Shown: positions 16,462 through 25,900 of the stretch, one piece after another | Layout of the letters: the number at the start of each line of letters is the position of its first letter | How positions within the stretch are numbered: the first letter of the stretch is position 1 | Assembly: GCF_000761485.1 (NCBI RefSeq) | Contig: NZ_JPMX01000014.1 | Location: 1-59,111, forward strand | Origin: Modestobacter caceresii | GTDB lineage: Bacteria; Actinomycetota; Actinomycetes; Mycobacteriales; Geodermatophilaceae | Direction: 5' to 3' | Length of the DNA stretch: 59,111 nt | Translations under genes and position numbers: made by a program | The notes under the pieces: generated by a model | The model's input: the letters and a program-made list of their open reading frames with translations, nothing else | Database searches by the model: none | What the model was told of the DNA's origin: nothing

Positions 16462-17819
16462 CGCAGGGCCCCGGTCGCCGTCAGCCCCGCCTCGTCGGGC
16501 AGCGCGTCGGCGTCCTCGGCGTCCTCGAGCTCGACCCCGAACTCCTGGTAGGCGATGTGCTGCTCGACCGGGTAGACCTCCCGGCCGCACATCGCGTTGA
16601 GGATCACCGAGTTCCGGTAGGGGCCCATGCCGAGGTCGGGCGCGGTGAGGCTGTGGGTGTGCTCCTCGGCGTTCTGCACGAAGACCTCCCGGCCGGTGGT
16701 GTCCACCGCGTAGTCCAGCGCCACGTCGTACCGGCCGTGCGCGTCCCACCGGATCCGGTCGCGGATCGGGTCCAGGAACGCCGGCACCCGGGACCGGTAG
16801 CCGGTGGCGAGGACGAGCCCCCGCGTCGACCGGCTGACCGTGCGCCCCTGCTCGGCGTGGTGCAGCCGCAGCTCGTAGCGCCGCTGCTCGGCGTCCCAGT
16901 GGGCGCCGACCACCTCGACGCCGGTGTGCAGCGACGAGGGCACCGCGCCGCGTCGTCCGGTGCGGTAGAGGGTGTCGTAGATGGCGTCCACGAGGGTGCC
17001 GCTGATGCCCTTGTAGAGGTGGCGCTGCTCGCGGGCGAGGGCGTCGCGGCGCCCCATCGGCAGGGCGTGGTGGTACCGGGCGTACTCCGGCGAGGTCATC
17101 TCCAGGGTCAGCTTCGTGTACTCCATGGGGAAGAACCGGGGGGAGCGGGTGAGCCAGTCGACGCGGTACCCGAGCCGGTCGGCGTCGGTGAGCAGGTCGA
17201 GGTACACCTCCGCGGCGCTCTGCCCGCTGCCCACGACCGTCACGTGCCCGAGGGTCTGCAGCTCCTCCTTGTGCTCCAGGTAGGCCGAGGAGTGCCAGGC
17301 CGGGCCGGGGAGCTCCCGCACCGGCTCGGGGACCCACGGCGCCGTCCCGACGCCGAGGACCAGCCGCCGGCCCAGGTGCACCTCCGGCTCACCCGAGCGG
17401 ACGTCGCGGGCGTGCACCCGGTAGACCCCGGCGGCGGCGTCGTGCTCGACCCGCTCGACGCGCCGGCCCCATCGCAGCCCGGGCACCCGCTCGGCGACCC
17501 AGCGGCAGTAGGCGTCGTACTCCGCGCGCAGCGGGTGGAAGTCCTCGCGGATGTAGAAGGGGTAGAGCCGGCCGGTCGCCTTGAGGTGCGCCAGGAAGGA
17601 GTACGGCGACGTCGGGTCGGCCATGGTCACCAGGTCGGCGAGGAACGGGACCTGGAGGGTGGTGCCCTCGATCATCATCCCGGGGTGCCAGGAGAACTCC
17701 TCGTGCTCGTCGAGGAAGACGCCGGACAGGTCGGGCACCGGGGCGGTGAGCGCGGCCAGGCCGAGGTTGAACGGCCCGATGCCGACGGCGACGAAGTCGT
17801 GCACGGGGTCGGTGCTCAT
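16458..17819 (-). CDS. desB: Lysine/ornithine N-monooxygenase (DesB-like)
   Basis: FAD- and NADPH-dependent N-hydroxylase of the SidA/IucD/PvdA family, 453 residues. Visible motifs are VGIGPFNLGLAAL (FAD), WHPGMMIEGTTLQVPFLADL (substrate region), VVGSGQSAAEVYLDLL (NADPH) and the LATGYR motif near the C-terminus. In this context the substrate is probably cadaverine made by the neighbouring decarboxylase. ATGA overlaps tie it to the genes on both sides. Confidence 0.93.
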   Translation of the reverse strand: MSTDPVHDFVAVGIGPFNLGLAALTAPVPDLSGVFLDEHEEFSWHPGMMIEGTTLQVPFLADLVTMADPTSPYSFLAHLKATGRLYPFYIREDFHPLRAEYDAYCRWVAERVPGLRWGRRVERVEHDAAAGVYRVHARDVRSGEPEVHLGRRLVLGVGTAPWVPEPVRELPGPAWHSSAYLEHKEELQTLGHVTVVGSGQSAAEVYLDLLTDADRLGYRVDWLTRSPRFFPMEYTKLTLEMTSPEYARYHHALPMGRRDALAREQRHLYKGISGTLVDAIYDTLYRTGRRGAVPSSLHTGVEVVGAHWDAEQRRYELRLHHAEQGRTVSRSTRGLVLATGYRSRVPAFLDPIRDRIRWDAHGRYDVALDYAVDTTGREVFVQNAEEHTHSLTAPDLGMGPYRNSVILNAMCGREVYPVEQHIAYQEFGVELEDAEDADALPDEAGLTATGALR

Positions 17820-19330
17820 GCCGGGGCCTGCCCGCCGGCCAGCACCAGCGCCGCCGCGGGGGTCACCGCGGACTCCGCGACCAGGTCCTCGCCGGCCGCC
17901 CGGACCAGGTCGACCACCGCGCGGACGTCCGCCCGGGTGGTCGCCGGGTTCAGCAGGGTCAGCTTCAGCCACGGGCGCCCGTCGACGACGGTGCGGGCGA
18001 CGACCGCCTCCCCCTCGTCGAACAACCGCTCGCGGATGCCGGCGACGAGCAGGTCGGCGGCGGCCGGGTCGAGCGGGCCGTCGGGGCCGATGGGCCGGTG
18101 CCGGAACAGGACGGTGCTCAGCGACGGTGCGCTGTGCACCTCGATGTCCGGGGCGGCGCAGAGGTCCTCGTGGACCTGCACGGCGAGGTCCAGGCAGGTG
18201 TCGAAGGCCTCGCCGATCGCGTCGGCCCCCATGGCGCGCAGCGTCACCCACAGCTTGAGCGCGTCGAAGCGCCGGGTGGTCTGCAGGCTCCGGTCGACCT
18301 GGTTCGGCGCGCGCTCACCGCGCGGGTTGAGGTACGCCGCGTGGTGGGTGACGTGCCGCAGCGTCGCGCCGTCGCGGACCAGCACCGCCGAGGACGCCAC
18401 CGGCTGGAAGAAGGTCTTGTGGAAGTCCACGGTCACCGAGTCGGCGCGTTCGATGCCGTCGAGCAGGTGCCGGCGGCGGCGGGACGCCAGCAGCCCGCCG
18501 CCGTACGCGGCGTCGACGTGCAGCCACGCGCCGACCTCCGTGCAGACGTCGGCCACCGCGGGGAGCGGGTCGATCCGGCCGAGGTCGGTGGTGCCGGCGG
18601 TGACGGACACCGCCATGACGACGTCGCCGGCGTCCCGGACCCGGGCGGCGACCTGACGCAGCGCGGCGGGGTCCATCCGGTGCCGCTCGTCGGTCGGCAC
18701 CGTGAGCACCGCGTCGGTGCCGAGCCCGAGCAGGCGTGCGGCCTTGCCGACGCTGAAGTGGGCCTGGTCGGTGGCCAGCACCCGCAGCCGCGCACCCGGG
18801 GGCAGCACGCCGCCCGGCAGCGCGGCGAGCGCCTCGTCCCGGGCCAGCAGCAGCGCGTGCAGGTTGGACTGGGTGCCGCCGCTGGTGAACACGCCGTCCG
18901 CAGCGGGGCCCAGGCCGGCACGGCCGGCGGCCCAGGCGACGAGCCGGCGCTCCATCAGGGTGGCCGTCGTCGACTGGTCGTAGGTGTCGACCGAGGTGTT
19001 GACCGCGGAGGCGAGCAGGTCCGCCGCCAGGGCCGGGATCGCGACCGGGCAGTTGAGGTGGGCCACGTAGCCGGGCTCGTGGAACCACACCGCGTGCTCG
19101 AGGTAGATCCGGGAGGTCTCCTTGAGGGCGGAGAACGTGTCGCCGAGCGGGGCCTCGAGGTCGACCCCGGCCACGAGCTCCTCGAGGTCCTGCTGCGGCA
19201 CGCCCGAGCGGGGGCGGCGGACCACCCGCACGCGGTCGGTGAGCGCGCCGAGCGCCGCGGTGACGACCGCGGCGTAGTGGTCGACCGTCTCGCCCGAGAA
19301 CAGGTGTGCGGTCGGCGTGTGCTCCGTCAC
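17816..19330 (-). CDS. desA: PLP-dependent decarboxylase (lysine decarboxylase, DesA-like)
   Basis: A group II decarboxylase of 504 residues and the first gene of the siderophore operon. The PLP-binding lysine is Lys305 in VTVDFHKTFFQP. HVDAAYGGGLL gives the Asp that contacts the ring nitrogen, and TSGGTQSNLHALLLARD binds the phosphate. It would make cadaverine from lysine (or another diamine). The GTG at 19330 follows AAGGGCTCGTTC; the iron box lies only 15 bases upstream, so DtxR/IdeR binding would block initiation. Confidence 0.88.
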   Translation of the reverse strand: MTEHTPTAHLFSGETVDHYAAVVTAALGALTDRVRVVRRPRSGVPQQDLEELVAGVDLEAPLGDTFSALKETSRIYLEHAVWFHEPGYVAHLNCPVAIPALAADLLASAVNTSVDTYDQSTTATLMERRLVAWAAGRAGLGPAADGVFTSGGTQSNLHALLLARDEALAALPGGVLPPGARLRVLATDQAHFSVGKAARLLGLGTDAVLTVPTDERHRMDPAALRQVAARVRDAGDVVMAVSVTAGTTDLGRIDPLPAVADVCTEVGAWLHVDAAYGGGLLASRRRRHLLDGIERADSVTVDFHKTFFQPVASSAVLVRDGATLRHVTHHAAYLNPRGERAPNQVDRSLQTTRRFDALKLWVTLRAMGADAIGEAFDTCLDLAVQVHEDLCAAPDIEVHSAPSLSTVLFRHRPIGPDGPLDPAAADLLVAGIRERLFDEGEAVVARTVVDGRPWLKLTLLNPATTRADVRAVVDLVRAAGEDLVAESAVTPAAALVLAGGQAPA

Positions 19331-19344
19331 GAACGAGCCCTTCC

Positions 19345-19363
19345 GTAGGTTAGCCTCCCCTAA
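19345..19363. promoter_or_regulatory. DtxR/IdeR-type iron box
   Basis: Read on the minus strand, TTAGGGGAGGCTAACCTAC matches the iron-box consensus TTAGGTTAGGCTAACCTAA at 16 of 19 positions. It sits between the divergent siderophore-synthesis operon and the siderophore-interacting protein gene, so one site could repress both when iron is plentiful. Confidence 0.8.
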
Positions 19364-19439
19364 ACACGGCGGACGGTACACGGGGCTCGGACCCGGTGCG
19401 CGGGGGTCCTGCCGGGGGTGACGGCGAGAGGGACGAGCG

Positions 19440-20171
19440 ATGCAGCACGGCTGGGAGGGCGTGGTCCTCAAGGCGCTGCGCGGTAAGGACTTCGTCCTCA
19501 CCGTGCGCGGGAGCGAGCAGGTCGGCGAGCAGTACCAGCGGGTCCGGGTCTCCGACGGCGGGCTGCTCGCCGCCTGCCCGCCGCATCCGGCGATGTGGGT
19601 CCGGCTGTGGTTCGAACACGAGGGGCGCGCCCACCAGCGGGCGTACACGCTCGTCGATCCGGACCCGGCGGCGGGCACCTTCGACCTCGAGTTCGCCCTG
19701 CACGACGGTCCGGCCGCGCACTGGTCCGTCGCGGTGCAGCCCGGCGGCACCATCGAGGCGACGGTGCAGGGCACACGCGAGGCCGAGCCACCCCCGGCGA
19801 CCCGGGTGGTGCACCTCGTCGGTGACCCGGCGTCCCTGCCGGCGGTGAACTCGCTGCTCGACGCCCACCCGACGACGCCCGCGCGGGTCTGGCTGGAGGC
19901 CGGGCACCCGGCCGACCGCGACCTCCCCGTGCGCGCCCGGGCCGGGCACGAGGTGGTGTGGGTCGACCGCGACGGCGCCGCCCCCGGGCAGGCGCTGCAG
20001 GCCGCCGTGACGGGCGCCTGGGCGGGGGACGCGGCAGCCGACCCGGCGCAGGACTGGTTCTGGGTGGCCTGCGAGGCCGCCGCCGCCCGGGCGCTGACCA
20101 AGCACCTGCGCCGTGACCTCGGCGTGGCCAAAGACCGCGTGTCCTCCCTCGCCTACTGGCGCGCGACGTGA
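19440..20171 (+). CDS. Siderophore-interacting protein (FAD ferric-siderophore reductase)
   Basis: A cytoplasmic flavin reductase that frees iron from imported siderophores by reducing Fe(III). The 243-residue product has an N-terminal FAD-binding barrel with the RAYTLVDPD motif (R-x-Y-T flavin contact) and a C-terminal NAD(P)H domain ending FWVACEAAAARALTKHLR, typical of the SIP family. It starts a plus-strand operon with two MFS transporters and shares the iron box with the divergent biosynthesis operon. Confidence 0.92.
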   Translation: MQHGWEGVVLKALRGKDFVLTVRGSEQVGEQYQRVRVSDGGLLAACPPHPAMWVRLWFEHEGRAHQRAYTLVDPDPAAGTFDLEFALHDGPAAHWSVAVQPGGTIEATVQGTREAEPPPATRVVHLVGDPASLPAVNSLLDAHPTTPARVWLEAGHPADRDLPVRARAGHEVVWVDRDGAAPGQALQAAVTGAWAGDAAADPAQDWFWVACEAAAARALTKHLRRDLGVAKDRVSSLAYWRAT

Positions 20172-21412
20172 CCGCGCCGTCCGCACCCGCCGTCGCCGAG
20201 ACGTCCCCGGTGGCGGTGGGCCGGCCGCCGTGGGCCCTGCTCACCACCCTCTGGGTCACCCAGTACGTCGGCATCGGCTTCCTCACCGTCGGGCTGGTCG
20301 CGATCCTGCGGGCCGACGGCGTCTCCCTCGCCGACCTCTCGCTCGTCTCGCTGCTGGGCCTCGCCTGGCCGCTCAAGCTGCTCTGGGCGCCGCTGCTGGA
20401 CCGGTACGGGTCCCGGCGGCTCGGGCACCACCGCTCCTGGCTGCTCGCCCTGCAGAGCGCGATGGTCCTGGCGCTGCTGGCGCTGCTGCCCTTCGACGAC
20501 CCGGGCGCCTCGCTCGGCCCGCTCGTGGTCGTCTGCGCCGTCTACGTGCTGCTGTCGGCGACCCAGGACGTGGCCGCCGACGCCCTCGCCGTCCGGCTGC
20601 TGCGTCCGGAGGACCGCGGCCTCGGCAACGGGGTCCAGGTGGGTGCCAGCTACGTCGGCACCGTGCTCGGCGGTGGACTCTGCGTCCTGGTGTACGACCG
20701 CGCCGGGTGGACCGCGGCCGTGCTGCTGCTCGCCGCCCTCACCCTGGTCGCGCTCGTGGTCGTGCTCCGGTTCCGTGAGCCGGAGCGCGACCCCCGGGTG
20801 CCCGGGAGCGCGGCGTGGGGTGCGTTGATCGGGGTGTTCCGCCGTCCCGGCGTGCCGGTCTGGGCGCTGGGCGTCGTGCCGCTCGTCTACGGCGGCGCGG
20901 CCGGGGTGTACGCCCTGCCCAGCGCGGCGCTGGTGGACGCCGGGTGGTCCCTCACCCGCATCGGCGTGGTCACCGGCGTCGTCGTCAGCGTGCCCGCGGC
21001 GCTGGCCGGCCCGCTCGCGGGGTGGCTGGTCCGCCGCTGGGGCCGGGCCGCGGTGCTCGTCGGCGGTGGCGTCGCCCTGGCGCTGTCGACGGCCGGGCTG
21101 GTCCCGCTGCTCCTCGGGTCGGCGCCGCTCACCGGCACGGTGGTGGCGCTCAGCGGCTTCCTCGTCGCGTACACCGCGCTGAACGTGGTGGTCTACACGG
21201 TGAGCATGGACCTCTCCCGCCCGGCCACGGCGGGCACCGACTTCACCACGCTCACCACGGTCCCGCTGCTCGCCTCCTTCCTCACCGCCTCCGCCGCGCT
21301 CGCCACGGCGGCGCTCGTCGGGTACGTCGCCTCGGCGGCCCTGTGGTGCGGCGTCACCCTGGTCGGGGTGGTGCTCGGCGTGCGGTGGTTGCGAGCCGCG
21401 CCGCTCCGGTGA
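20168..21412 (+). CDS. MFS transporter, RhtX/FptX-like siderophore importer
   Basis: A 12-helix permease of 414 residues. The N-terminal stretch WVTQYVGIGFLTVGLVAILR and GLAWPLKLLWAPLLDRYG resembles the AmpG/RhtX/FptX branch of the MFS, whose members carry siderophores across the inner membrane with a single protein. The GTG start overlaps the SIP stop by four bases (GTGA). The location after a ferric-siderophore reductase supports uptake; a muropeptide-type substrate is the alternative. Confidence 0.82.
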   Translation: MTAPSAPAVAETSPVAVGRPPWALLTTLWVTQYVGIGFLTVGLVAILRADGVSLADLSLVSLLGLAWPLKLLWAPLLDRYGSRRLGHHRSWLLALQSAMVLALLALLPFDDPGASLGPLVVVCAVYVLLSATQDVAADALAVRLLRPEDRGLGNGVQVGASYVGTVLGGGLCVLVYDRAGWTAAVLLLAALTLVALVVVLRFREPERDPRVPGSAAWGALIGVFRRPGVPVWALGVVPLVYGGAAGVYALPSAALVDAGWSLTRIGVVTGVVVSVPAALAGPLAGWLVRRWGRAAVLVGGGVALALSTAGLVPLLLGSAPLTGTVVALSGFLVAYTALNVVVYTVSMDLSRPATAGTDFTTLTTVPLLASFLTASAALATAALVGYVASAALWCGVTLVGVVLGVRWLRAAPLR

Positions 21413-22749
21413 CCACGGTCCCGGCCGACCGGACGGCGGTGGACCCGCCCCGGCGGCTGCCGCTGCTCGCGGTCGAGGCGGCGACCCTGCTCTCCGGCAC
21501 GGCCAACGGGGTCACCGCCGTCGTCCTGCCGTGGCTCGTCCTGGAGCGCGGCGGCGGCGCGGCGGGCGCCGGCCTCGTCGCCGCGGGGACGGCGCTGCCG
21601 CTGGTGCTCACCGCGGTGCTCGCCGGCGTCGTCGTCGACCGGGTCGGCCGGCGGCGGGTGTCGGTGGTCTCCGACGTGGTCTCCGCGGCCGCGGTCGCCG
21701 CGATCCCGCTGCTGGAGCTGGCGACGGGCGGGCTGGGGCTGGGTGCGGTGGTCGCGCTGGCCGCCCTCGGGGCCCTGCTCGACCCGGCCGGCGTGACCGC
21801 GCGCGAGGCGATGCTCCCCGAGGCCGCCGCGGCCGCCCGACTCCCGCTCTCCCGGGTCAACGGCGTCCACGAGGCGGTGTGGGGGTCGGCGTTCTTCATC
21901 GGGCCGGCGGTCGGCGGCGTGCTGATCGGGCTGGTCGGCGCGGTCCCGGCGCTGTGGGCCACGGCGGTCGCCTTCGCGCTGTCGGTCCTCGTCGTGGCCT
22001 TCGTCCGGGTCCCCGGCGGCGGGCAGCCGGAGCCCCGCACGGAGTCCTCCGGCAGCGCGGTCCGGCGCGTCCTCACCGACACCGCCGAGGGGATCGGCGT
22101 GCTCCGCCGCGACCGCCTCGTGCGGTGCGCCGCCCTGGTCGCCGTCCTGGTCTCGGCGACCTACCTGCCGATCTCGGCGGTGCTGCTGCCGGTGCTGTTC
22201 GAGGAGCAGGGCGCCCCCGGCCGGCTCGGCCTGCTGCTCCTGGTGATGAGCGGCGGCTGGGTGCTCGGGAGCCTGCTGCAGGGTGCGCTGGGCCACCGGC
22301 TGCCCCGCAGCGTCGTGCTCCGGGTCGCCACCGTGGGGGCGTCGGTCGCGCTCGTGCCGTTCGTGGCCCTGCCGCCCTACCCGGTCCTGCTCGGCTGCGG
22401 CGCGCTCGCCGGGCTGCTGTTCGGCCCGATCAACCCGCTGGTCAACCTGGCCTTCCAGCGCCGGGTGCCCACGCACCTGCGCGGGCGGGTGCTCGGGATC
22501 GTCGCCTCCGGCGCGTACGCCGCGGGGCCGGCCGGCTACCTGGCGGCCGGCGTGCTCGTCGACACCACCGGGCTGCGCGCGGCCTTCGCCGTCTTCGTCG
22601 GCGCCGTCGTCTTCGCCGGCCTCTCCGTGCTGGTGATGCGCCCGCTCCGGGAGCTCGACGACCTGTCGGACGGGGAGGGGCCTCCGCCGGGTCTGCCGGC
22701 CGCGGCCGGGCCGGTGCTGCCCGAGCCCCGGGCATCGGCAGCCCGGTAG
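21409..22749 (+). CDS. MFS transporter, EntS-like siderophore exporter
   Basis: A 446-residue MFS_3-type permease. It carries the loop motif DRVGRRRVSVVSD and a helix pattern like the enterobactin exporter EntS, and ends in a Pro/Ala-rich cytoplasmic tail. With the importer-like MFS just upstream (GTGA overlap at 21409), the operon would hold both directions of siderophore traffic. The upstream extension of the open frame runs through the previous gene in another frame and is not coding. Confidence 0.85.
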   Translation: MTTVPADRTAVDPPRRLPLLAVEAATLLSGTANGVTAVVLPWLVLERGGGAAGAGLVAAGTALPLVLTAVLAGVVVDRVGRRRVSVVSDVVSAAAVAAIPLLELATGGLGLGAVVALAALGALLDPAGVTAREAMLPEAAAAARLPLSRVNGVHEAVWGSAFFIGPAVGGVLIGLVGAVPALWATAVAFALSVLVVAFVRVPGGGQPEPRTESSGSAVRRVLTDTAEGIGVLRRDRLVRCAALVAVLVSATYLPISAVLLPVLFEEQGAPGRLGLLLLVMSGGWVLGSLLQGALGHRLPRSVVLRVATVGASVALVPFVALPPYPVLLGCGALAGLLFGPINPLVNLAFQRRVPTHLRGRVLGIVASGAYAAGPAGYLAAGVLVDTTGLRAAFAVFVGAVVFAGLSVLVMRPLRELDDLSDGEGPPPGLPAAAGPVLPEPRASAAR

Positions 22750-22763
22750 CGTCTCCGGCACAT

Positions 22764-22868
22764 CACGGCAGTGCGCGAGGAAGCCGGTGCGAACCCGGCG
22801 CGGTCCCGCCACTGTGAGCCCCGGCGTCGTCGAGATGCGGGGGCGAGCCAGACACTCCGGCTGCCGTG
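22764..22868 (+). promoter_or_regulatory. Cobalamin riboswitch upstream of cobN
   Basis: The B12-box core is plain: GAGGAAGCCGGTG, then GGTCCCGCCACTGTGA, then GCGAGCCAGACAC. An 8-bp P1 stem closes it: CACGGCAG (22764-22771) pairs exactly with CTGCCGTG (22861-22868). About 40 bases further on is the cobN GTG with GAGGGAGG as ribosome binding site. A GGGG/CCCC hairpin (about 22880-22893) lies between, so control of translation start or termination before cobN is likely. Confidence 0.93.
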
Positions 22869-22908
22869 CTCGACGACCCGGGGCGCGGACCCCGAGGGAG
22901 GCACCGAC

Positions 22909-25900
22909 GTGAGCTCACGCACCTTCACCCTGCTCTCCACCTCCGACACCGACCTGCTGGCGGCCCGAGCCAGCGACTCGTCGTGGCGGCTGGGCAACCC
23001 CTACCGCGCCGGCGACCTCGCCGAGTTCGCCGCCGGCACCGATCTCGTCGTGGTCCGCATCCTGGGGTCCCGCCGGAAGTACGAGGACATGGTCGCGCCC
23101 CTGTTGGGCCTGGGCGTCCCGGTGGTCGTGCTGGGTGGTGAGCAGCTGCCCGACGCCGAGCTGATGGAACTCTCGACCGTCCCGATGGGCGTGGCCACCG
23201 AGGCGCACGCCTACCTGGCCCAGGGCGGCCCGGACAACATGGTGCAGCTGCACCGCTTCCTGGCCGACACGGTGCTGCTGGACGGCGAGGGCTTCGACGC
23301 CCCGGCCGTCGCCCCGGACTGGGGCCTGCTGGACCGCCCGACCAGCTCGACCGGCCCGCGGATCGCCGTCCTCTACTACCGGGCGCACCACCTGGCCGGG
23401 AACACCGCGTTCGTGCACACGCTGTGCGAGGCGATCGAGACCGCCGGCGGCGTGCCGGTGCCGGTCTACACCGCGTCCCTGCGGTCGGTGGACCCGGAGA
23501 TGCTCGACGTGCTGCGCACGGTCGACGCGATGGTCGTCACGGTCCTGGCGGCCGGCGGCTCGAAGCCCGCCACCGCCTCCGCCGGTGGGGACGACGGCGC
23601 CTGGGACGTCGGCGAGCTGGCCCGCCTCGACGTGCCGGTGATCCAGGGCCTGGTGCTCGGCACCCCGCGGGCGACCTGGGCGGCCAACGACGACGGGCTC
23701 TCCCCGCTGGACGTCGGCAACCAGGTCGCCATCCCGGAGTTCGACGGCCGGATCATCAGCGTGCCGTTCTCCTTCAAGGAGGCCGACGAGGAGGGCCTGA
23801 CCTCCTACGTGCCCGACCCCGAGCGGGCCGCCCGGGTGGCCGGCACCGCCGTCGCGCACGCCCGGCTGCGGCACACCGCCCCGGCCGACCGCAAGATCGT
23901 GGTGATGCTGTCGGCGTACCCGACCAAGCACGCCCGGATCGGCAACGCGGTCGGCCTGGACACCCCCGCCTCGGTGGTCCGGCTGCTGGCCGCGATGGCC
24001 GGGCAGGGCTACGACATCGGCCCGTTCGACGGCGAGGGCGCCCTGCCCGGCGTCGCCGACCTGGACGGCGACCGGCTGGTGCACGCCCTCATCGAGGCCG
24101 GCGGCCAGGACCCGGACTGGCTGACCGCGGAGCAGCTGTCCGGCAACCCGGTGCGCATCCCGGCCGCAGAGTACCGCCGGTTCTTCGACACCCTCCCCGC
24201 CGAGCTGACCGACCGGATGGTGGAGCACTGGGGGCCGCCGCCCGGTGAGCTCTTCGTGGACCCGACCGACGACTGCATCGTCTTCGCCGCGCTGCGCGCC
24301 GGCAACGTCGTGGTGATGGTCCAGCCGCCGCGCGGCTTCGGGGAGAACCCGATCGCGATCTACCACGACCCCGACCTGCCGCCGTCGCACCACTACCTGG
24401 CCGCCTACCACTGGCTGCGCTCGTCCTTCGGCGCGCACGCGGTCGTGCACGTGGGCAAGCACGGCAACCTGGAGTGGATGCCCGGCAAGACCGTCGGGCT
24501 GTCGGCGTCCTGCGCGCCGGACGCAGCGCTGGGCGACCTGCCGATGGTCTACCCGTTCCTGGTCAACGACCCGGGCGAGGGCTCGCAGGCCAAGCGGCGC
24601 GCGCACGCGGTGCTGGTCGACCACATGGTGCCGCCGATGGCCCGCGCCGAGACCTACGGCGACATCGCCCGGCTGGAGCAACTGCTCGACGAGCACGCCA
24701 ACATCGCCGCGATGGACCCGCCCAAGCTGCCCGCCGTCCGGCAGCAGATCTGGACGCTGATCCAGGCCGCCAAGCTCGACCACGACCTCGGCCTGGACGA
24801 CCGGCCGCACGACGCCGAGTTCGACGAGATGATCCTGCACGTCGACGGCTGGCTGTGTGCCATCAAGGACAGCCAGATCCGCGACGGGCTGCACGTCTTC
24901 GGCTCCCCGCCGGAGGGCGACGCCCGCGTGGGCCTGGTGCTGGCGATCCTGCGGGCCCGGCAGATCTGGGGCGGCTCGGTCGCCATGCCCGGCCTGCGCG
25001 AGGCACTCGGCCTGGTGGAGGACGGCTCGGCCGGGCTGCACGAGACCGATGAGGTCGAGGCCCGGGCGCTCGCCCTGGTCACCGCGATGGAGGCGGCCGG
25101 CTGGACCGCCGACGCCGTCGAGCCCACCGTCGCCGAGGTGCTGGGCGGGCCGCACGCCGAGGTCAGCCGGGTGCTCGACTTCGCGGTCGCCGAGGTCGTG
25201 CCGCGGCTGGCGAAGACCACCGACGAGATCGACATGGCCCTGCACGCCCTGGACGGCGGCTACGTGCCGGCCGGCCCGTCGGGCTCGCCGCTGCGCGGCC
25301 TGGTCAACGTGCTGCCGACCGGTCGCAACTTCTACTCCGTCGACCCGCGCGCGGTGCCCTCCCGGCTCGCCTGGGAGACCGGGCAGGGCCTGGCCGAGTC
25401 GCTGGTCGAGCGCTACGTCACCGAGACCGGGGCGCACCCGCGTTCGGTGGGGCTCTCCGTGTGGGGCACCTCGGCGATGCGCACCTCCGGCGACGACGTC
25501 GCGCAGGTGCTGGCGCTGCTCGGCGTCCGGCCGGTCTGGGACGAGGCCTCGCGCCGGGTGACGAAGCTGGAGCCGATCCCGCTCGGTGAGCTGGGCCGGC
25601 CGCGGATCGACGTCACGGTGCGCATCTCCGGGTTCTTCCGGGACGCCTTCCCGCACGTGGTGACGATGCTCGACGACGCGGTCACCCTGGCCGCGGGGCT
25701 GGACGAGACGCCGGAGCAGAACTTCGTCCGCGCCCACGTGGACGCCGACGTCGCCGAGCACGGGGACCGCCGGCGCGCCACCACCCGGGTCTTCGGCTCC
25801 AAGCCCGGTGCCTACGGGGCCGGGCTGCTGTCGCTGATCGACAGCCGGGACTGGCGCACCGACGCGGACCTGGCCGAGGTCTACGCGGTGTGGGGCGGCT

